Notes: a model not told the origin generated them from the letters alone. Counted from the first letter of the stretch, positions 7,042 to 15,550 are shown. The stretch: DNA of 64,000 bases from Methylobacterium nodulans ORS 2060 (GCF_000022085.1 NC_011894.1:1638501-1702500), one strand, 5' to 3'. A program made the numbers and translations.

Positions 7042-8415
7042 ATGCCCTTCAACTCCCTCGTCTTCCTGCTGGCCTTCCTGCCGCTCGCGCTCGGGCTCCA
7101 TGCGCTCTGCGCGGCGTGGCGCCCGGGCTCGAGGGTGCCGCTCCTCGCCGGCCTGTCGCTGGCCTATTACGCCTGGTGGGATTGGCGCGGCCTGCCGCTG
7201 CTCGCGGCCTCGATCGGGCTGAACTGGCTCGCGGGCGAGGTCTACGGGCGCACCGGACGCGCCGCGGTGCTCACGCTCGCGCTCGGCCTCGATCTCGCGC
7301 TCCTCGGGCTGTTCAAGTATCTCGGCTTCCTCGCCGGGCTGATCGACGCCGTCACGGGGGCCGGGTTCTCCGCGCCGGCCCTGGTGCTGCCGCTCGGCAT
7401 CTCGTTCTTCACCTTCCAGCACGTCGCCTATCTGGTCGATCTCCGGCGAGGGACGGCGGCGCGGATGACGCTCACCGAATACGCGCTCTACATCGCCTTC
7501 TTCCCGCGGGTGATCGCTGGGCCGCTGGTGCGCCCGGCCGAGATCCAGCCGCAATGGAACGCCGCGCCCGCCTGGGACTTGGCCGCCGCACGCGGGCTCC
7601 TGCTGCTCGCCGCCGGCCTCGCCAAGAAGGTCGTGCTCGGCGACGGGCTTGCCGCCGCCATCGATCCGCTCTGGGCCGCGGCGGCCGCCGGCACGCCGCT
7701 CGCCCCGGCGGCGGCCCTGCAGGCGGTGCTCGGCTACGCGCTGCAGCTCTATTTCGACTTCTCCGGCTATACCGACATGGCGCTCGGCCTCGCCCTGATG
7801 GTCGGAATCCGGCTGCCGGAGAATTTCCGGGCGCCGTACCGGGCGACCTCGATCCAGGATTTCTGGCGGCGCTGGCACATCACCCTGTCGCACTTCCTGC
7901 GCGACTATCTCTACATTCCCTTCGGCGGCAGCCGGCACGGCCTGCCGCGCCAGTTCGGGGCGCTCCTCGGGACGATGACGCTCGGCGGCCTGTGGCACGG
8001 CGCGGGGCTGACCTTCGTGGCCTGGGGGGCGGCGCACGGCCTCGCCCTCGGCCTCCATCTCCTGTGGCGGCGCGCCGGCCTCGCCCTGCCGCCCCTGGCC
8101 GGCTGGGCCGCGACCTTCGCCTTCGTGGTTCTCGCCTGGGTGCCGTTCCGGGCGCCCGACTTCGCGACGGCGCTCGCGGTCTATCGCGGGCTCCTCGGCC
8201 TCGACGGCGGCGCAGCCGCCGGAGCGGCGCCGGATGCCTGGCCGCTCGCCGCGGTCGCGTTCGTGCTCGCCGTCGCGGGGCCCACCGCCCGGGACCTGAC
8301 GGCGCGGCTGCCCCTCTCCGGCCGGGTCGCCGCGGCGACCGCCCTTGTCCTCGCCGCGCTCCTGCTTCAGGTCGGCAACGACGCCAACCAGGCCTTCATC
8401 TATGCGCAGTTCTGA
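7042..8415 (+). CDS. MBOAT-family O-acyltransferase (AlgI-like)
   Basis: A 457-residue polytopic membrane protein. Family markers are the start FNSLVFLLAFLPL, LGISFFTFQHVAYLVD, YPRxxAGP-type FFPRVIAGPLVR, QDFWRRWHITLSHFLRDYLY, and the catalytic histidine in GGLWHGAGLTFVAWGAAHG. AlgI-type enzymes pass acyl groups across the inner membrane to modify polysaccharides. The next two genes overlap it in a translationally coupled operon and contain SGNH-type proteins, as in polysaccharide O-acetylation systems. The polysaccharide is unknown. Confidence 0.88.
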   Translation: MPFNSLVFLLAFLPLALGLHALCAAWRPGSRVPLLAGLSLAYYAWWDWRGLPLLAASIGLNWLAGEVYGRTGRAAVLTLALGLDLALLGLFKYLGFLAGLIDAVTGAGFSAPALVLPLGISFFTFQHVAYLVDLRRGTAARMTLTEYALYIAFFPRVIAGPLVRPAEIQPQWNAAPAWDLAAARGLLLLAAGLAKKVVLGDGLAAAIDPLWAAAAAGTPLAPAAALQAVLGYALQLYFDFSGYTDMALGLALMVGIRLPENFRAPYRATSIQDFWRRWHITLSHFLRDYLYIPFGGSRHGLPRQFGALLGTMTLGGLWHGAGLTFVAWGAAHGLALGLHLLWRRAGLALPPLAGWAATFAFVVLAWVPFRAPDFATALAVYRGLLGLDGGAAAGAAPDAWPLAAVAFVLAVAGPTARDLTARLPLSGRVAAATALVLAALLLQVGNDANQAFIYAQF

Positions 8416-9382
8416 GCCGGCCCGGCGCTTTCTCGCCCTCACGGCCCTGATCCTGGCGGGTCTGCTCGCGCTCGTGGCCGCGCGGGTCGTGTGGTTCGAC
8501 GCCTACTGGATCTTCCGCGCCGACCCGCCCTGGCGCGCGGCGACGGCGGGGGCGAACCGCCTCCTCGACCGGCAGACCCGGCGCGCCAAGGTGCTGCAGG
8601 CACTGACCCGCACCTACGGCACGGCACTGATGGGCAGCTCGACCGTCTATCACGGGCTCGACCCGCGCGACGTCGAGGCTGCGCCCGGCCCGGTCTTCAA
8701 CGCGGGCACCTCGGCGATCATCGCCGATGAATTGCCGCTCGTCGCGAGCGTGGTGGCGGCGCGGGGCGGCGTCACGCGGGTGGTGCTCGGGCTCGACTAC
8801 TACATGTTCTCGCGCCCGGAGGTGCCGGTGCATCTCGATGCCGCGCTCGCCACCGCGACGGGCCGGCTGACCGTGCGGATGGGCTCCGTGCTCGGCCGCT
8901 ACGCCATCGAGGACAGCCGCCTCGGTGCCGTTGCGGGCGCCGAGGATCCGGGCCACTGGACCTATGACGGATTCCGGGTGACGCCGCCGCTGCCGCCCGC
9001 CCTCACGCGCGAGAACGATGCGGCGCGCCGGCGCAGCACCGCCCCGTTCCGCCCCGAGACCCTGGAGAGCCTCGACCTCGTCCTCGACCGCCTCGCGGGC
9101 TTGCGGGTCGACGCCTACCTGTCGCCGGTGAGCGAGGCCCAGCGCCGTGTCCTTTCCGACCTCGGGCTCCTGGACGATTTCGACCGCTGGCGGGCGGAGA
9201 CCCTGCGGGTCGGCGCCCGGCACGGGGTGACGATCCGCGACCTCTCGGACCTCGGCGCCCGCTTCCCCTTCGATCCCGCGGCCGGATCCACGCCGGCCTG
9301 GCTCGACAACCTGCACTACACGCCGCTGATCGGCCGCCTCGTGCTGGAGGCGCTCGGCCTGCGCCGGCCGGAGAGGCCGTGA
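8402..9382 (+). CDS. Membrane-anchored SGNH-like partner of the MBOAT enzyme
   Basis: A 326-residue protein starting at ATG 8402, overlapping the MBOAT gene by 14 bp. It has one N-terminal membrane helix (FLALTALILAGLLALVAARV) and a periplasmic domain with TALMGSSTVYHG and NAGTSAIIADELP, which resembles the GDS and Gly/Asn blocks of SGNH-fold proteins of the AlgJ/AlgX type. The end WLDNLHYTPLIGRLVLE supplies a D-x-x-H-like pair. It probably completes acyl transfer to the polysaccharide in the periplasm. The family assignment is inferred from these weak motifs and from context. Confidence 0.7.
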   Translation: MRSSEPARRFLALTALILAGLLALVAARVVWFDAYWIFRADPPWRAATAGANRLLDRQTRRAKVLQALTRTYGTALMGSSTVYHGLDPRDVEAAPGPVFNAGTSAIIADELPLVASVVAARGGVTRVVLGLDYYMFSRPEVPVHLDAALATATGRLTVRMGSVLGRYAIEDSRLGAVAGAEDPGHWTYDGFRVTPPLPPALTRENDAARRRSTAPFRPETLESLDLVLDRLAGLRVDAYLSPVSEAQRRVLSDLGLLDDFDRWRAETLRVGARHGVTIRDLSDLGARFPFDPAAGSTPAWLDNLHYTPLIGRLVLEALGLRRPERP

Positions 9383-9993
9383 CCGACCCCCGCGGCCTCG
9401 CCCCGCCGGCCAAGCCCTCGGGGCTGAAGCGGCACGCGCGGCTCGCCGCGCGCGTGCCGCTGGCCGCGGAGCTCGTCCTCCTCGGCGATTCCCTCGCGGC
9501 CGGCTGGCCCGCCGCGCAGCTGCCCGCCGGGAGCTTCAACTTCGGCCTGCCGGGCGACCGCATCCAGACCACGCGCTGGCGCCTGCGCGCGGTCGATCTG
9601 CGCGCCCTCTGCCCGCGGGCCGCGATCCTCTGGGTCGGCACCAACAATTTCGGCGACGGGGACCCGGTGGCGGAGATCCTCGCGGGCCTCGATGCTCTGG
9701 CGGGCGAGCTGCGCGGGCTGTGGCGCGGCGCCGGGATCGTCCTGATCACCCTGCCCTGGCGGGCGCCGGTGGCCGCCCGTCCGGCAGGCGACCGGCCGGC
9801 CCTCAACCGCGGGATCGCCGCGCTGGCGCGCGCCCGTGGCGCGGCCCTCCTGGATGCGGAGGCCGCGCTCGGCGGGGAGGCGCAGGCCGCGCGCCATCTG
9901 GCGGCGGATCGCCTGCATGTCACGGCGGAGGGCTACGCCCGGCTCGGCGCCGCGCTCGCCCGGCTGCTCGCGGCAGGATCGCCCGAGGGATGA
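9379..9993 (+). CDS. SGNH/GDSL-family hydrolase
   Basis: A 204-residue protein with a GTG start that overlaps the preceding stop by four bases. The SGNH blocks are clear: LVLLGDSLAAGW (catalytic Ser), NFGLPGDRIQT (Gly), ILWVGTNNFGDG (Asn) and DRLHVTAEGY (Asp/His). There is no signal peptide, so it acts in the cytoplasm or is exported by another route. In this operon it may act as an esterase or acetyltransferase on the polysaccharide handled by the MBOAT protein. Confidence 0.8.
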   Translation: MTDPRGLAPPAKPSGLKRHARLAARVPLAAELVLLGDSLAAGWPAAQLPAGSFNFGLPGDRIQTTRWRLRAVDLRALCPRAAILWVGTNNFGDGDPVAEILAGLDALAGELRGLWRGAGIVLITLPWRAPVAARPAGDRPALNRGIAALARARGAALLDAEAALGGEAQAARHLAADRLHVTAEGYARLGAALARLLAAGSPEG

Positions 9994-10213
9994 GGCCGCT
10001 CGGCCTGCGCCGCCTCCCGCAGCTTCCTCCTCCGCCCTGGTGGTCCGGGCGCGGAGAGCGCGAGCGGACCGAGCACCGGGACGAGACCGCCGCAAGCGGC
10101 ACGGGCAATGCTGATCCGAAGATCAGAGGCGGTCCCGTGCTGATTCGCACAGGGTTTCCGCATGGTGATCGATAGATTGCTCCTGTCCGATGGGACCGAT
10201 GGAGCATCTTGTC

Positions 10214-10444
10214 ATGAAAGAAGCAGCACAGCCGCATGTCTCTGCCAAGGATGAGAGCCTGCCTCTGGCCGAGCCGGTCGTTCTGACGCCGGAGGAGCTC
10301 GATGCCGCGGTGGGCGGATTGCTGGCGGCCGGCGGTCTCTCGCAGATCGTGAAGGGCGGGACGACCACGACCGGGCTGATCGTGGGCCCGTACTCGCCCC
10401 TGCGTTCGATCCTCCAGGCCAACACCCTGCTCAGCCAAGGCTGA
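10214..10444 (+). CDS. Small peptide with double-glycine-type leader
   Basis: A 76-residue protein starting at ATG 10214, chosen because GGAG lies nine bases upstream; in-frame ATGs at 10190 and 10199 are possible. Residues 23-35 (VVLTPEELDAAVGG) match the LSxxELxxVxGG consensus of leaders cut after Gly-Gly by C39-peptidase exporters. The predicted product would be about 41 residues, rich in Gly, Thr, Leu and Ser and without Cys. The next gene encodes a Cys-rich protein 43 bp downstream. No exporter or modification enzyme lies in the window. It may be a bacteriocin or RiPP precursor, but the role is unproven. Confidence 0.65.
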   Translation: MKEAAQPHVSAKDESLPLAEPVVLTPEELDAAVGGLLAAGGLSQIVKGGTTTTGLIVGPYSPLRSILQANTLLSQG

Positions 10445-10487
10445 GCCCGAGAGCCGCCGGCGGCCGGCACGAAGGAGGGTCCGGACC

Positions 10488-10934
10488 ATGACCACCCGCA
10501 TCGATTGTCCGAGTGCACAACCCGGCTCCCGGACGAGCCGCGTCTTCGGTGTCATGACCGGGCCCGTCTCGCGCAGGCGGGTCGGCTACCTGACGAGCAC
10601 GGTCGAGGCGACGCCCGACCTGCTGGCGAAGTCGGGCGACGCGAAGCCGACCCAGGTGTTCCGGATCGCCGCTCCCTGCGCCAAGTCGGCCTGCAGGCAC
10701 TTCAACGGCACCTGCAGCCTCGCGCAGCGGGTGGTGGATTTCCTCCCGCCCGTCGTGAGCGCGCTGCCGCCCTGCCAGATCCGCTCCACCTGCCGCTGGT
10801 ACCTTGAGCAGGGCGCCGAAGCCTGCCTGCGCTGCCCGCAGGTCACCACGGACAAGGCCGATGCCACCGAGGAGGAGATCCGGATCGCCGATGCGGGCGA
10901 CAACCAGCCCGGCCCGGGTCCGTCCGGCGCATGA
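10488..10934 (+). CDS. Cys-rich protein of unknown function, partner of the peptide gene
   Basis: A 148-residue soluble protein with a strong ribosome site (GAAGGAGGG) before ATG 10488. Seven cysteines cluster as C64-x4-C69-x6-C76-x19-C96-x5-C102-x10-C113-x2-C116, with FNGTCSLAQR and CRWYLEQG in between. This spacing suggests a metal or iron-sulfur site, or disulfides. I recall uncharacterised proteins of this pattern beside short peptide genes in other bacteria, but can assign no function. It is very likely co-transcribed with the double-glycine peptide. Confidence 0.7.
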   Translation: MTTRIDCPSAQPGSRTSRVFGVMTGPVSRRRVGYLTSTVEATPDLLAKSGDAKPTQVFRIAAPCAKSACRHFNGTCSLAQRVVDFLPPVVSALPPCQIRSTCRWYLEQGAEACLRCPQVTTDKADATEEEIRIADAGDNQPGPGPSGA

Positions 10935-11075
10935 GCGGGTCTCATGGAAGGAGATGAGAACTGGATCGATCGGGTGAAATCCTCGGACAGGGCCTGAATA
11001 GCGTCTTTTCATATCTGGAACATCGACGCAGGGATTTGCAGGCATCAAATATCTCCCCGAAGAAACGGGGCTGAC

Positions 11076-11246
11076 ATGCACAGGCGCGCGGGGACATCGA
11101 CATTGTCCGGCGGCGGAACTCCGATCGGTCTGACGTCCGGCATCGTATCGGCTTACGTGACGAACAACGCGGTTCGCTCGGCGGAACAGCCGGCTGGCGG
11201 AGCGGTGTGCAGCCGCGGGCGCGTGCCGTTCGTCGCGGCGGAGTAA
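11076..11246 (+). pseudogene. MucR N-terminal fragment
   Basis: A 56-codon reading frame (ATG 11076, TAA 11244) contains IGLTSGIVSAYVTNNAVRSA, closely like residues 14-34 of the MucR-like protein at 5718 (LTSDIVAAYVSNNRVSSAEL). After that it turns into unrelated sequence and stops, so the DNA-binding domain is absent. It is most likely a decayed copy. If expressed, such a fragment could only act through oligomerisation. Confidence 0.6.
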
Positions 11247-11327
11247 GGCCGGATTGTCGCCTGCCGGGATCCTGGGGCCGTCACGGGCGTTCCCACGCCT
11301 CTTCGACCCTTTCGGAGGTCTCGACAG

Positions 11328-11582
11328 GTGTCCCCGTCGCCGCTGCTTCCGCTGATCGTCACCGCTGGCTTTACGGCTGGCCTGTTCGTCATCACGAAGC
11401 TGGAGAGATGGGCCGACCTCGTCGGCGGCGTGCTCGGCGTCACCGCGGTCGGCCTGTTCTGCGTGCTGCTGCTCGCGGTCGCGCCTCCGGCACCCAAGGG
11501 GAGCGGCGATGGCCGCCCGAAGGCGCATGTTCCGGTCGGCATGATGGCAGGGGCCGAGATGGCCTGGACGGCCAAGCCCTAG
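11328..11582 (+). CDS. Small two-helix membrane protein
   Basis: An 84-residue protein with a GTG start at 11328 and GGAGGT eight bases upstream. Two hydrophobic segments (LLPLIVTAGFTAGLFVI and VLGVTAVGLFCVLLLAVA) flank a short Lys/Arg/Asp loop, followed by a polar C-terminal tail. No family is recognised. A palindromic repeat (11586-11639) begins right after its stop. Confidence 0.6.
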   Translation: MSPSPLLPLIVTAGFTAGLFVITKLERWADLVGGVLGVTAVGLFCVLLLAVAPPAPKGSGDGRPKAHVPVGMMAGAEMAWTAKP

Positions 11583-11585
11583 AGG

Positions 11586-11639
11586 ATGTCCGGGAGAAGC
11601 GGGCACCGGTTCTCCGGCCGCTTTTCTCTGCCCGGACAT
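11586..11639. repeat. Dispersed palindrome, family II, copy 1
   Basis: Perfect 9-bp ends ATGTCCGGG and CCCGGACAT bracket a GAGAAG/CTTTTCTC arm and a CACCGGTTCTCCGG core. Related copies lie at 30147-30200 (reverse) and 34320-34359. Similarity to the second copy continues past the end into an AGACTCGAGAGTCT-like palindrome near 11655. The 280 bp from here to 11917 hold no gene that I can support. Confidence 0.65.
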
Positions 11640-11917
11640 ACGGCAAAGCAAAGACTCGAGAGTCTGTGGCGGGGCGCCTCCGGCCGAGCCGCATGGCGCT
11701 CTCAGCCGCGCGCCGGCTCCCGACCACGCCTGCTCTGCCGGGCCGAAGGCGCCTCCCGGATCCCGGCCTGTTGCGGCGTGTGGACGGGCGGGAGCCGCTC
11801 GGCCAGACCTTCGGCCACCCCGCAGAGCACCGGATCGCAGTGGCTCCCGAATGATCGGGGCCGGAGATCCGGCGTGATGAATCCGGGCCCGCCCTGGCCG
11901 GTGCGGGAGGGCATGGG

Positions 11918-12286
11918 TCAGCAGCTGCGGTGGAGCTGGAAGCCGTGCGGTCCGGCAAAGCCGGACACGCGGCAGCCGCCGAAGGAGCCCGAGAAGCCGT
12001 AGGCGTTCGCGCCCATCCTCCAGGTCGCGCCCCGTCCGCCGGGATAGCGTGCGGTCCGGTAGCCGTCCGGCTCCGCCGCAGGCGCGGGGCGAAGCGGCCG
12101 GTCGGCACGGCGGGGAGCGGGTGAGGGGGGCGGCGGCGCGGCGTCGGGCGGCGGGGGTTCGACCGGAGCCGCCGGGTCGGAGACCGCTGGCGGCTCGTTG
12201 CTGGCGAGGCTCAGGCCCGCGCGGGCATCCGGCGCGGCGGCCAGAGCGAGGGTGGCGGCGAGGCCGAGGAGAAACGTCTTCGTCAT
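11918..12286 (-). CDS. Secreted protein with Pro-rich linker
   Basis: A 122-residue protein starting at ATG 12286 with a signal peptide (TKTFLLGLAATLALAAAPDARA). It has a Pro/Ala-rich stretch (VEPPPPDAAPPPPSPAPRR) and a compact C-terminal part with WRMGANAYGFSGSFGGCRVS and a final Cys, which could form a disulfide with it. No family is recognised. Its start is about 165 bp from the divergent PsiF-like gene. Confidence 0.65.
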   Translation of the reverse strand: MTKTFLLGLAATLALAAAPDARAGLSLASNEPPAVSDPAAPVEPPPPDAAPPPPSPAPRRADRPLRPAPAAEPDGYRTARYPGGRGATWRMGANAYGFSGSFGGCRVSGFAGPHGFQLHRSC

Positions 12287-12452
12287 CGTGCTGCCTGATC
12301 GCGATTCGCCCGGGACCGCTGCGCCCCCGACGTCGATGGCAGCGAGTGTCCCGCACCGGGTGCGGCTCCGCGGTGCCCTGAAACACATGCGCCGAACCTT
12401 CGCCACGAAGTGCGCCGACGACTCCCGTGGCATGCAGCTTGGAGCAAGGCCG

Positions 12453-12713
12453 ATGAAACACGCTCTCCTGGCACTGTCCGCCGCCGCGCTCCTGGCGGGC
12501 CTGTCGCTCCCCGTCGGCGCGAAGGACCCGCCGGCGCGGGCGGGTGCCGCCAAGCCCGCCCCGAAACCGGAGGCGCCTGGCCCTGCCGACGAGGCTGTGC
12601 CGGGAGTCGATCCCGCCGTGCTCGCTCAGTGCCGGGCCGAGGCGGATGACAAGCGGCTGAAGGGCGAGGCGCGCAGCACGTTCATGAAGTCCTGCATCGA
12701 GCCCGAGGATTAA
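12453..12713 (+). CDS. PsiF-repeat protein, one repeat
   Basis: An 86-residue secreted protein starting at ATG 12453 with GGAGCAAGG upstream. After a signal peptide (MKHALLALSAAALLAGLSL) and a Pro/Ala/Lys linker it carries one PsiF unit (QCRAEADDKRLKGEARSTFM, then KSCIEP). PsiF repeats were named for a phosphate-starvation gene of E. coli; their biochemical role is unknown. A two-repeat relative lies at 14920. Confidence 0.75.
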   Translation: MKHALLALSAAALLAGLSLPVGAKDPPARAGAAKPAPKPEAPGPADEAVPGVDPAVLAQCRAEADDKRLKGEARSTFMKSCIEPED

Positions 12714-13041
12714 GGAGCGGGGAGGGCGGCGCCCGGGCCTCCGGTCGGACACGGCGCGGGGCGTCGGACTGGTATTGCCAGACCACCCTTCCGTGCCGGT
12801 CCCCGCTGCCGAGCGCCGGCCGCACGCCGCGCGACCGCATGTCCACCAAGCAATTCTCCCGCTCCATTCAATAATCGTTGCTGCGCTGCAGCATAGATAT
12901 GAATGAATATCCAACATATGTCGGTTCGTGCGGCATGATGTGCAGATTTGCGTGTGGAGCGCGTAGCAGAAATCGCCTCGGTGCCCAGGAACAATCGCGT
13001 TTGTGCCTGGTTGGTCGCGGTACCCAAAGGGGGGGACGCCC
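12714..13041 (+). promoter_or_regulatory. AT-richer leader region of the RTX gene, with possible EcfG promoter
   Basis: No gene is visible. The stretch around 12865-12945 is clearly AT-richer than its surroundings. At 12988-13012 lies GGAAC, 16 bases, GGTT, one base from the EcfG consensus and 30 bp before the ATG at 13042, the same distance as in the exact promoters near 0.7 and 1.1 kb. This makes a stress promoter possible but not certain. Confidence 0.4.
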
Positions 13042-14067
13042 ATGGCTATTCTCATCGGTACCGCGGGACCTGATCAGATCATCGGAACGAACGATTCAGA
13101 TGTTATCGATGGTCTCGCCGGGGATGACATCCTGCTCGGTCTGCTCGGCAATGACCAGATCAACGGTGGGTCTGGCTTCGATCGTATTGATGGTCAGGCT
13201 GGTGATGACATTATTGATACGGGTGACGATACGGACTACGCCGCCGGCGGCCCGGGCAACGACATCATCTACGGCCGGGGCGGAAATGATCAGCTGATCG
13301 GCGAAGCCGACAACGACACAATCTACGGCAACGAGGGTGACGACTACGCTGCCGGCAATCCCGGCAACGACATCCTGTACGGGGGAGACGGCAACGACTT
13401 CTTCGTTGGCGAGGCAGGCTTCGACTATGTGAGCGGCGACAACGGCAACGATTTCGTCAAGGGGGGCGACGACGACGACACCGTGCTCGGCGGCACTGGC
13501 GACGATCTCGTCGAGGGCGATCTCGGCAACGACTTCCTCGACGGTGGTGCCGGACGGGATGTGCTCTATGGCGATGCGGGCAACGACCGCATCCTCGCGG
13601 GATTGGACGACGATCAAGCGCTCGGCGGGCTCGGTGACGACGTCCTGTTCGGGGAGTTCGGGAACGACTTCCTCCGCGGCGAGGACGGCAACGACTTCAT
13701 CGGCGCGGGGGCCGGCAACGATGATCTATCGGGCGGCGCCGGCAACGACGCGCTCTACGGCGAGGCGGGCAACGACCTGCTGTTTGGCAATGCCGGCAAC
13801 GACGAGCTCGTGGGCGGCACCGGCTCCGACACCTTCGGGTTCGGCCGCGGCGACGGCCAGGATCTCATCCGCGATTTCGTGACGGGCGGGCCTGAGCGGG
13901 ACGTGATCGCCTTCAACGGCGGCGTCTTCACGTCCTTCGCCGCCGTCCAGGCGGCGACCCAGCAGGTCGGCGCCGACGCGGTGATCTCTTACGGCGCGGG
14001 CGACACGATCCGGCTACAGAACGTCCAGGCGTCGAGCCTGACGGCGGCCAACTTCACCTTCAGCTAA
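13042..14067 (+). CDS. RTX calcium-binding repeat protein
   Basis: A 341-residue protein starting at ATG 13042. From about residue 10 to 265 it consists of roughly two dozen GGxGxDxxx nonapeptides (GGAGNDALYG, GNAGNDELVGG) that form a calcium-loaded beta-roll. The C-terminal 75 residues (TFGFGRGDGQDLIRDFVTGG, then DTIRLQNVQ and a final FTFS) are the usual type I secretion region. There is no catalytic domain, so it is probably a surface or matrix protein rather than a toxin. No type I exporter is present in the window. Confidence 0.88.
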   Translation: MAILIGTAGPDQIIGTNDSDVIDGLAGDDILLGLLGNDQINGGSGFDRIDGQAGDDIIDTGDDTDYAAGGPGNDIIYGRGGNDQLIGEADNDTIYGNEGDDYAAGNPGNDILYGGDGNDFFVGEAGFDYVSGDNGNDFVKGGDDDDTVLGGTGDDLVEGDLGNDFLDGGAGRDVLYGDAGNDRILAGLDDDQALGGLGDDVLFGEFGNDFLRGEDGNDFIGAGAGNDDLSGGAGNDALYGEAGNDLLFGNAGNDELVGGTGSDTFGFGRGDGQDLIRDFVTGGPERDVIAFNGGVFTSFAAVQAATQQVGADAVISYGAGDTIRLQNVQASSLTAANFTFS

Positions 14068-14073
14068 GCATCA

Positions 14074-14102
14074 TTCGCCGAAGTGTCCCGCAGTTCGGCG
14101 AA
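14074..14102 (+). terminator. Hairpin after the RTX gene
   Basis: TTCGCCGAA and TTCGGCGAA pair across an 11-nt loop, with further GCATC/GATGC pairing outside. It begins seven bases after the stop codon. Confidence 0.45.
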
Positions 14103-14125
14103 GGATGCGGAAGCAAAGACATCCA

Positions 14126-14160
14126 AGCAGGGTGGTGCGGCTCCGCCCCGCCACCCTGCT
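14126..14160. terminator. Second hairpin after the RTX gene
   Basis: AGCAGGGTGG and CCACCCTGCT form a perfect 10-bp stem whose loop contains a second GCGG/CCGC pairing. It has no T-run. It can serve the RTX gene and the convergent small-protein gene. Confidence 0.5.
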
Positions 14161-14231
14161 TAGGATCCGGCCGCCGCGGCGGATCGCGCGGTGGACGCGG
14201 CGTGGGAGCCGGTGACCCGCAAGCCTCGCTC

Positions 14232-14360
14232 GATCCCAACGGCCTTGAGCATGACCGTCGGTTCCGTTCTCGGATCATCTCATCAAGCCTGTGGCATGAC
14301 GTCGACAATTCGAGACGCATCGACGAACGGCCCGACGCGTCGGCGTTTCGGGCCGTCGGC
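14232..14360. repeat. Dispersed palindrome, family I, copy A
   Basis: About 129 bp in the same orientation as copy D (49974-50099). It shares CCAACGGCCTTGA, GACCGTCGGTTCCG, CAAGCCT and GACAATTCGAGA-type blocks in the same order. Copies also lie at 18341-18413 and 32691-32829. Confidence 0.65.
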
Positions 14361-14428
14361 ACGACCCGAAGCAGAGAGCGTCCGGCCGCAAGGGACGACC
14401 GCCGGGCGCTCTGTGGCCGACGCCTCGC

Positions 14429-14698
14429 CTACCAGACGCGACAGACGCGCCGCGGTCCCCACGGAGTGGGATGCCACCAGCAGCGCCGCCCCCAGTAGGG
14501 ACGCGGGCCGTACCAGCCGGGGCGCCAGTGGCAGCCCCAGGGACCGCAGACCCACCGCACATCGGTGATGGTGCTCCGGCCCTGTGAGGCTCCAGGCAGC
14601 ATCGGCCCAAGTGGCGTCGCATTCGCCTCGCCGCCGAATATGAGCCCACCCATGATGAGAGCGGCAGCCGCCGCACTCGCCTTCCAGGTCCGAGTCAT
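14429..14698 (-). CDS. Small secreted Trp/Pro/Arg-rich protein (GCG/CRPN-like)
   Basis: An 89-residue protein starting at ATG 14698, with GGGAG upstream; an earlier TTG at 14713 is less likely. After a signal peptide (KASAAAAALIMGGLIFGGEANA) the mature part contains VRWVCGPWGCHWRPGWYGPR and ends RRVCRVW. This resembles small exported proteins of Methylobacterium and Bradyrhizobium with a GCG...CRP motif. The function is unknown. Confidence 0.65.
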   Translation of the reverse strand: MTRTWKASAAAAALIMGGLIFGGEANATPLGPMLPGASQGRSTITDVRWVCGPWGCHWRPGWYGPRPYWGRRCWWHPTPWGPRRVCRVW

Positions 14699-14919
14699 CT
14701 TGCTCTCCCTCAAGTCGTGAGGGCGATAGAGGCAGCGATCAAGTCAGGTTGGTTGCAGCACGAAGATCGACAGCATGTTTCCCGAGTATCGTTGCCGGAT
14801 ACGGGCGGTCAGGCATGCGCATTCGTCGTTGCGACATTCGCCTGTGCGCGGTTCGTCGGTGCCCGTTCATCCAGATTGGCTGTCCTGATATGCTGAACGT
14901 TCCGGCTGGAGGCTCGGAC

Positions 14920-15243
14920 ATGCGCTCTCTCGGTTTCGCCCTGCCCTTGATCGTCCTTCTCTCCGCGCCTGGCCTGGCGCAGGCGCCTGCTCCCTCTGCG
15001 GCTCAGACGGCGCGGCGCGAGCGGATGAAGAGCTGCAACGCCGATGCGGGCGCGCAGAAACTGACGGGAGATGCTCGCAAGAGCTTCATGGCCGACTGCC
15101 TCGCCGGGAAGAGCGCGACGGGCCCTGCCAAGGCACTCACGCCGCAGCAGGAGAAGATGAAGACCTGCAACGCCGAGGCGACCTCGAAGAGCCTGAAAGG
15201 CAAGGACCGGCAGGCATTCATGAGCACCTGTCTGAAGGGGTAG
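14920..15243 (+). CDS. PsiF-repeat protein, two repeats
   Basis: A 107-residue secreted protein starting at ATG 14920 with a GGAGG site. After a signal peptide (RSLGFALPLIVLLSAPGLAQA) it has two PsiF units: MKSCNADAGAQKLTGDARKS followed by FMADCLAG, and MKTCNAEATSKSLKGKDRQA followed by FMSTCLKG. This is the normal two-repeat layout of the family. The biochemical role is unknown. It is a paralogue of the one-repeat protein at 12453. Confidence 0.82.
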   Translation: MRSLGFALPLIVLLSAPGLAQAPAPSAAQTARRERMKSCNADAGAQKLTGDARKSFMADCLAGKSATGPAKALTPQQEKMKTCNAEATSKSLKGKDRQAFMSTCLKG

Positions 15244-15550
15244 CTCACCGGGCGCCATGGATCGCGGGCGGGCCGCTCCTCCGGACGGTTTCATGAGTGG
15301 CGACCGCTGCGCCGCAGCGAGAGCCGAGGGGCCATGGCGCCCCAGCCATCACCTGCCGGCGGAATGTCGGGATGCCGTCTCTTGCGAGATCAGAGCCGGC
15401 CGGTTCGTGCCCGCGCAGCACGGGCCATCGCGATCGGCGAAGACGTGACGTTCCATGACGGCGTCTGTCTCGTCGCGCCGTCGCAAGGCCCTGCTTCGTC
15501 CCCGTCCAGCAGGGCGGGGCATCGTGGCGGGCGGCCGAGGATCACAGGCA
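15244..15550. other. Intergenic region without a recognisable gene
   Basis: Short open frames exist but none has a convincing ribosome site or family similarity. Confidence 0.35.
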
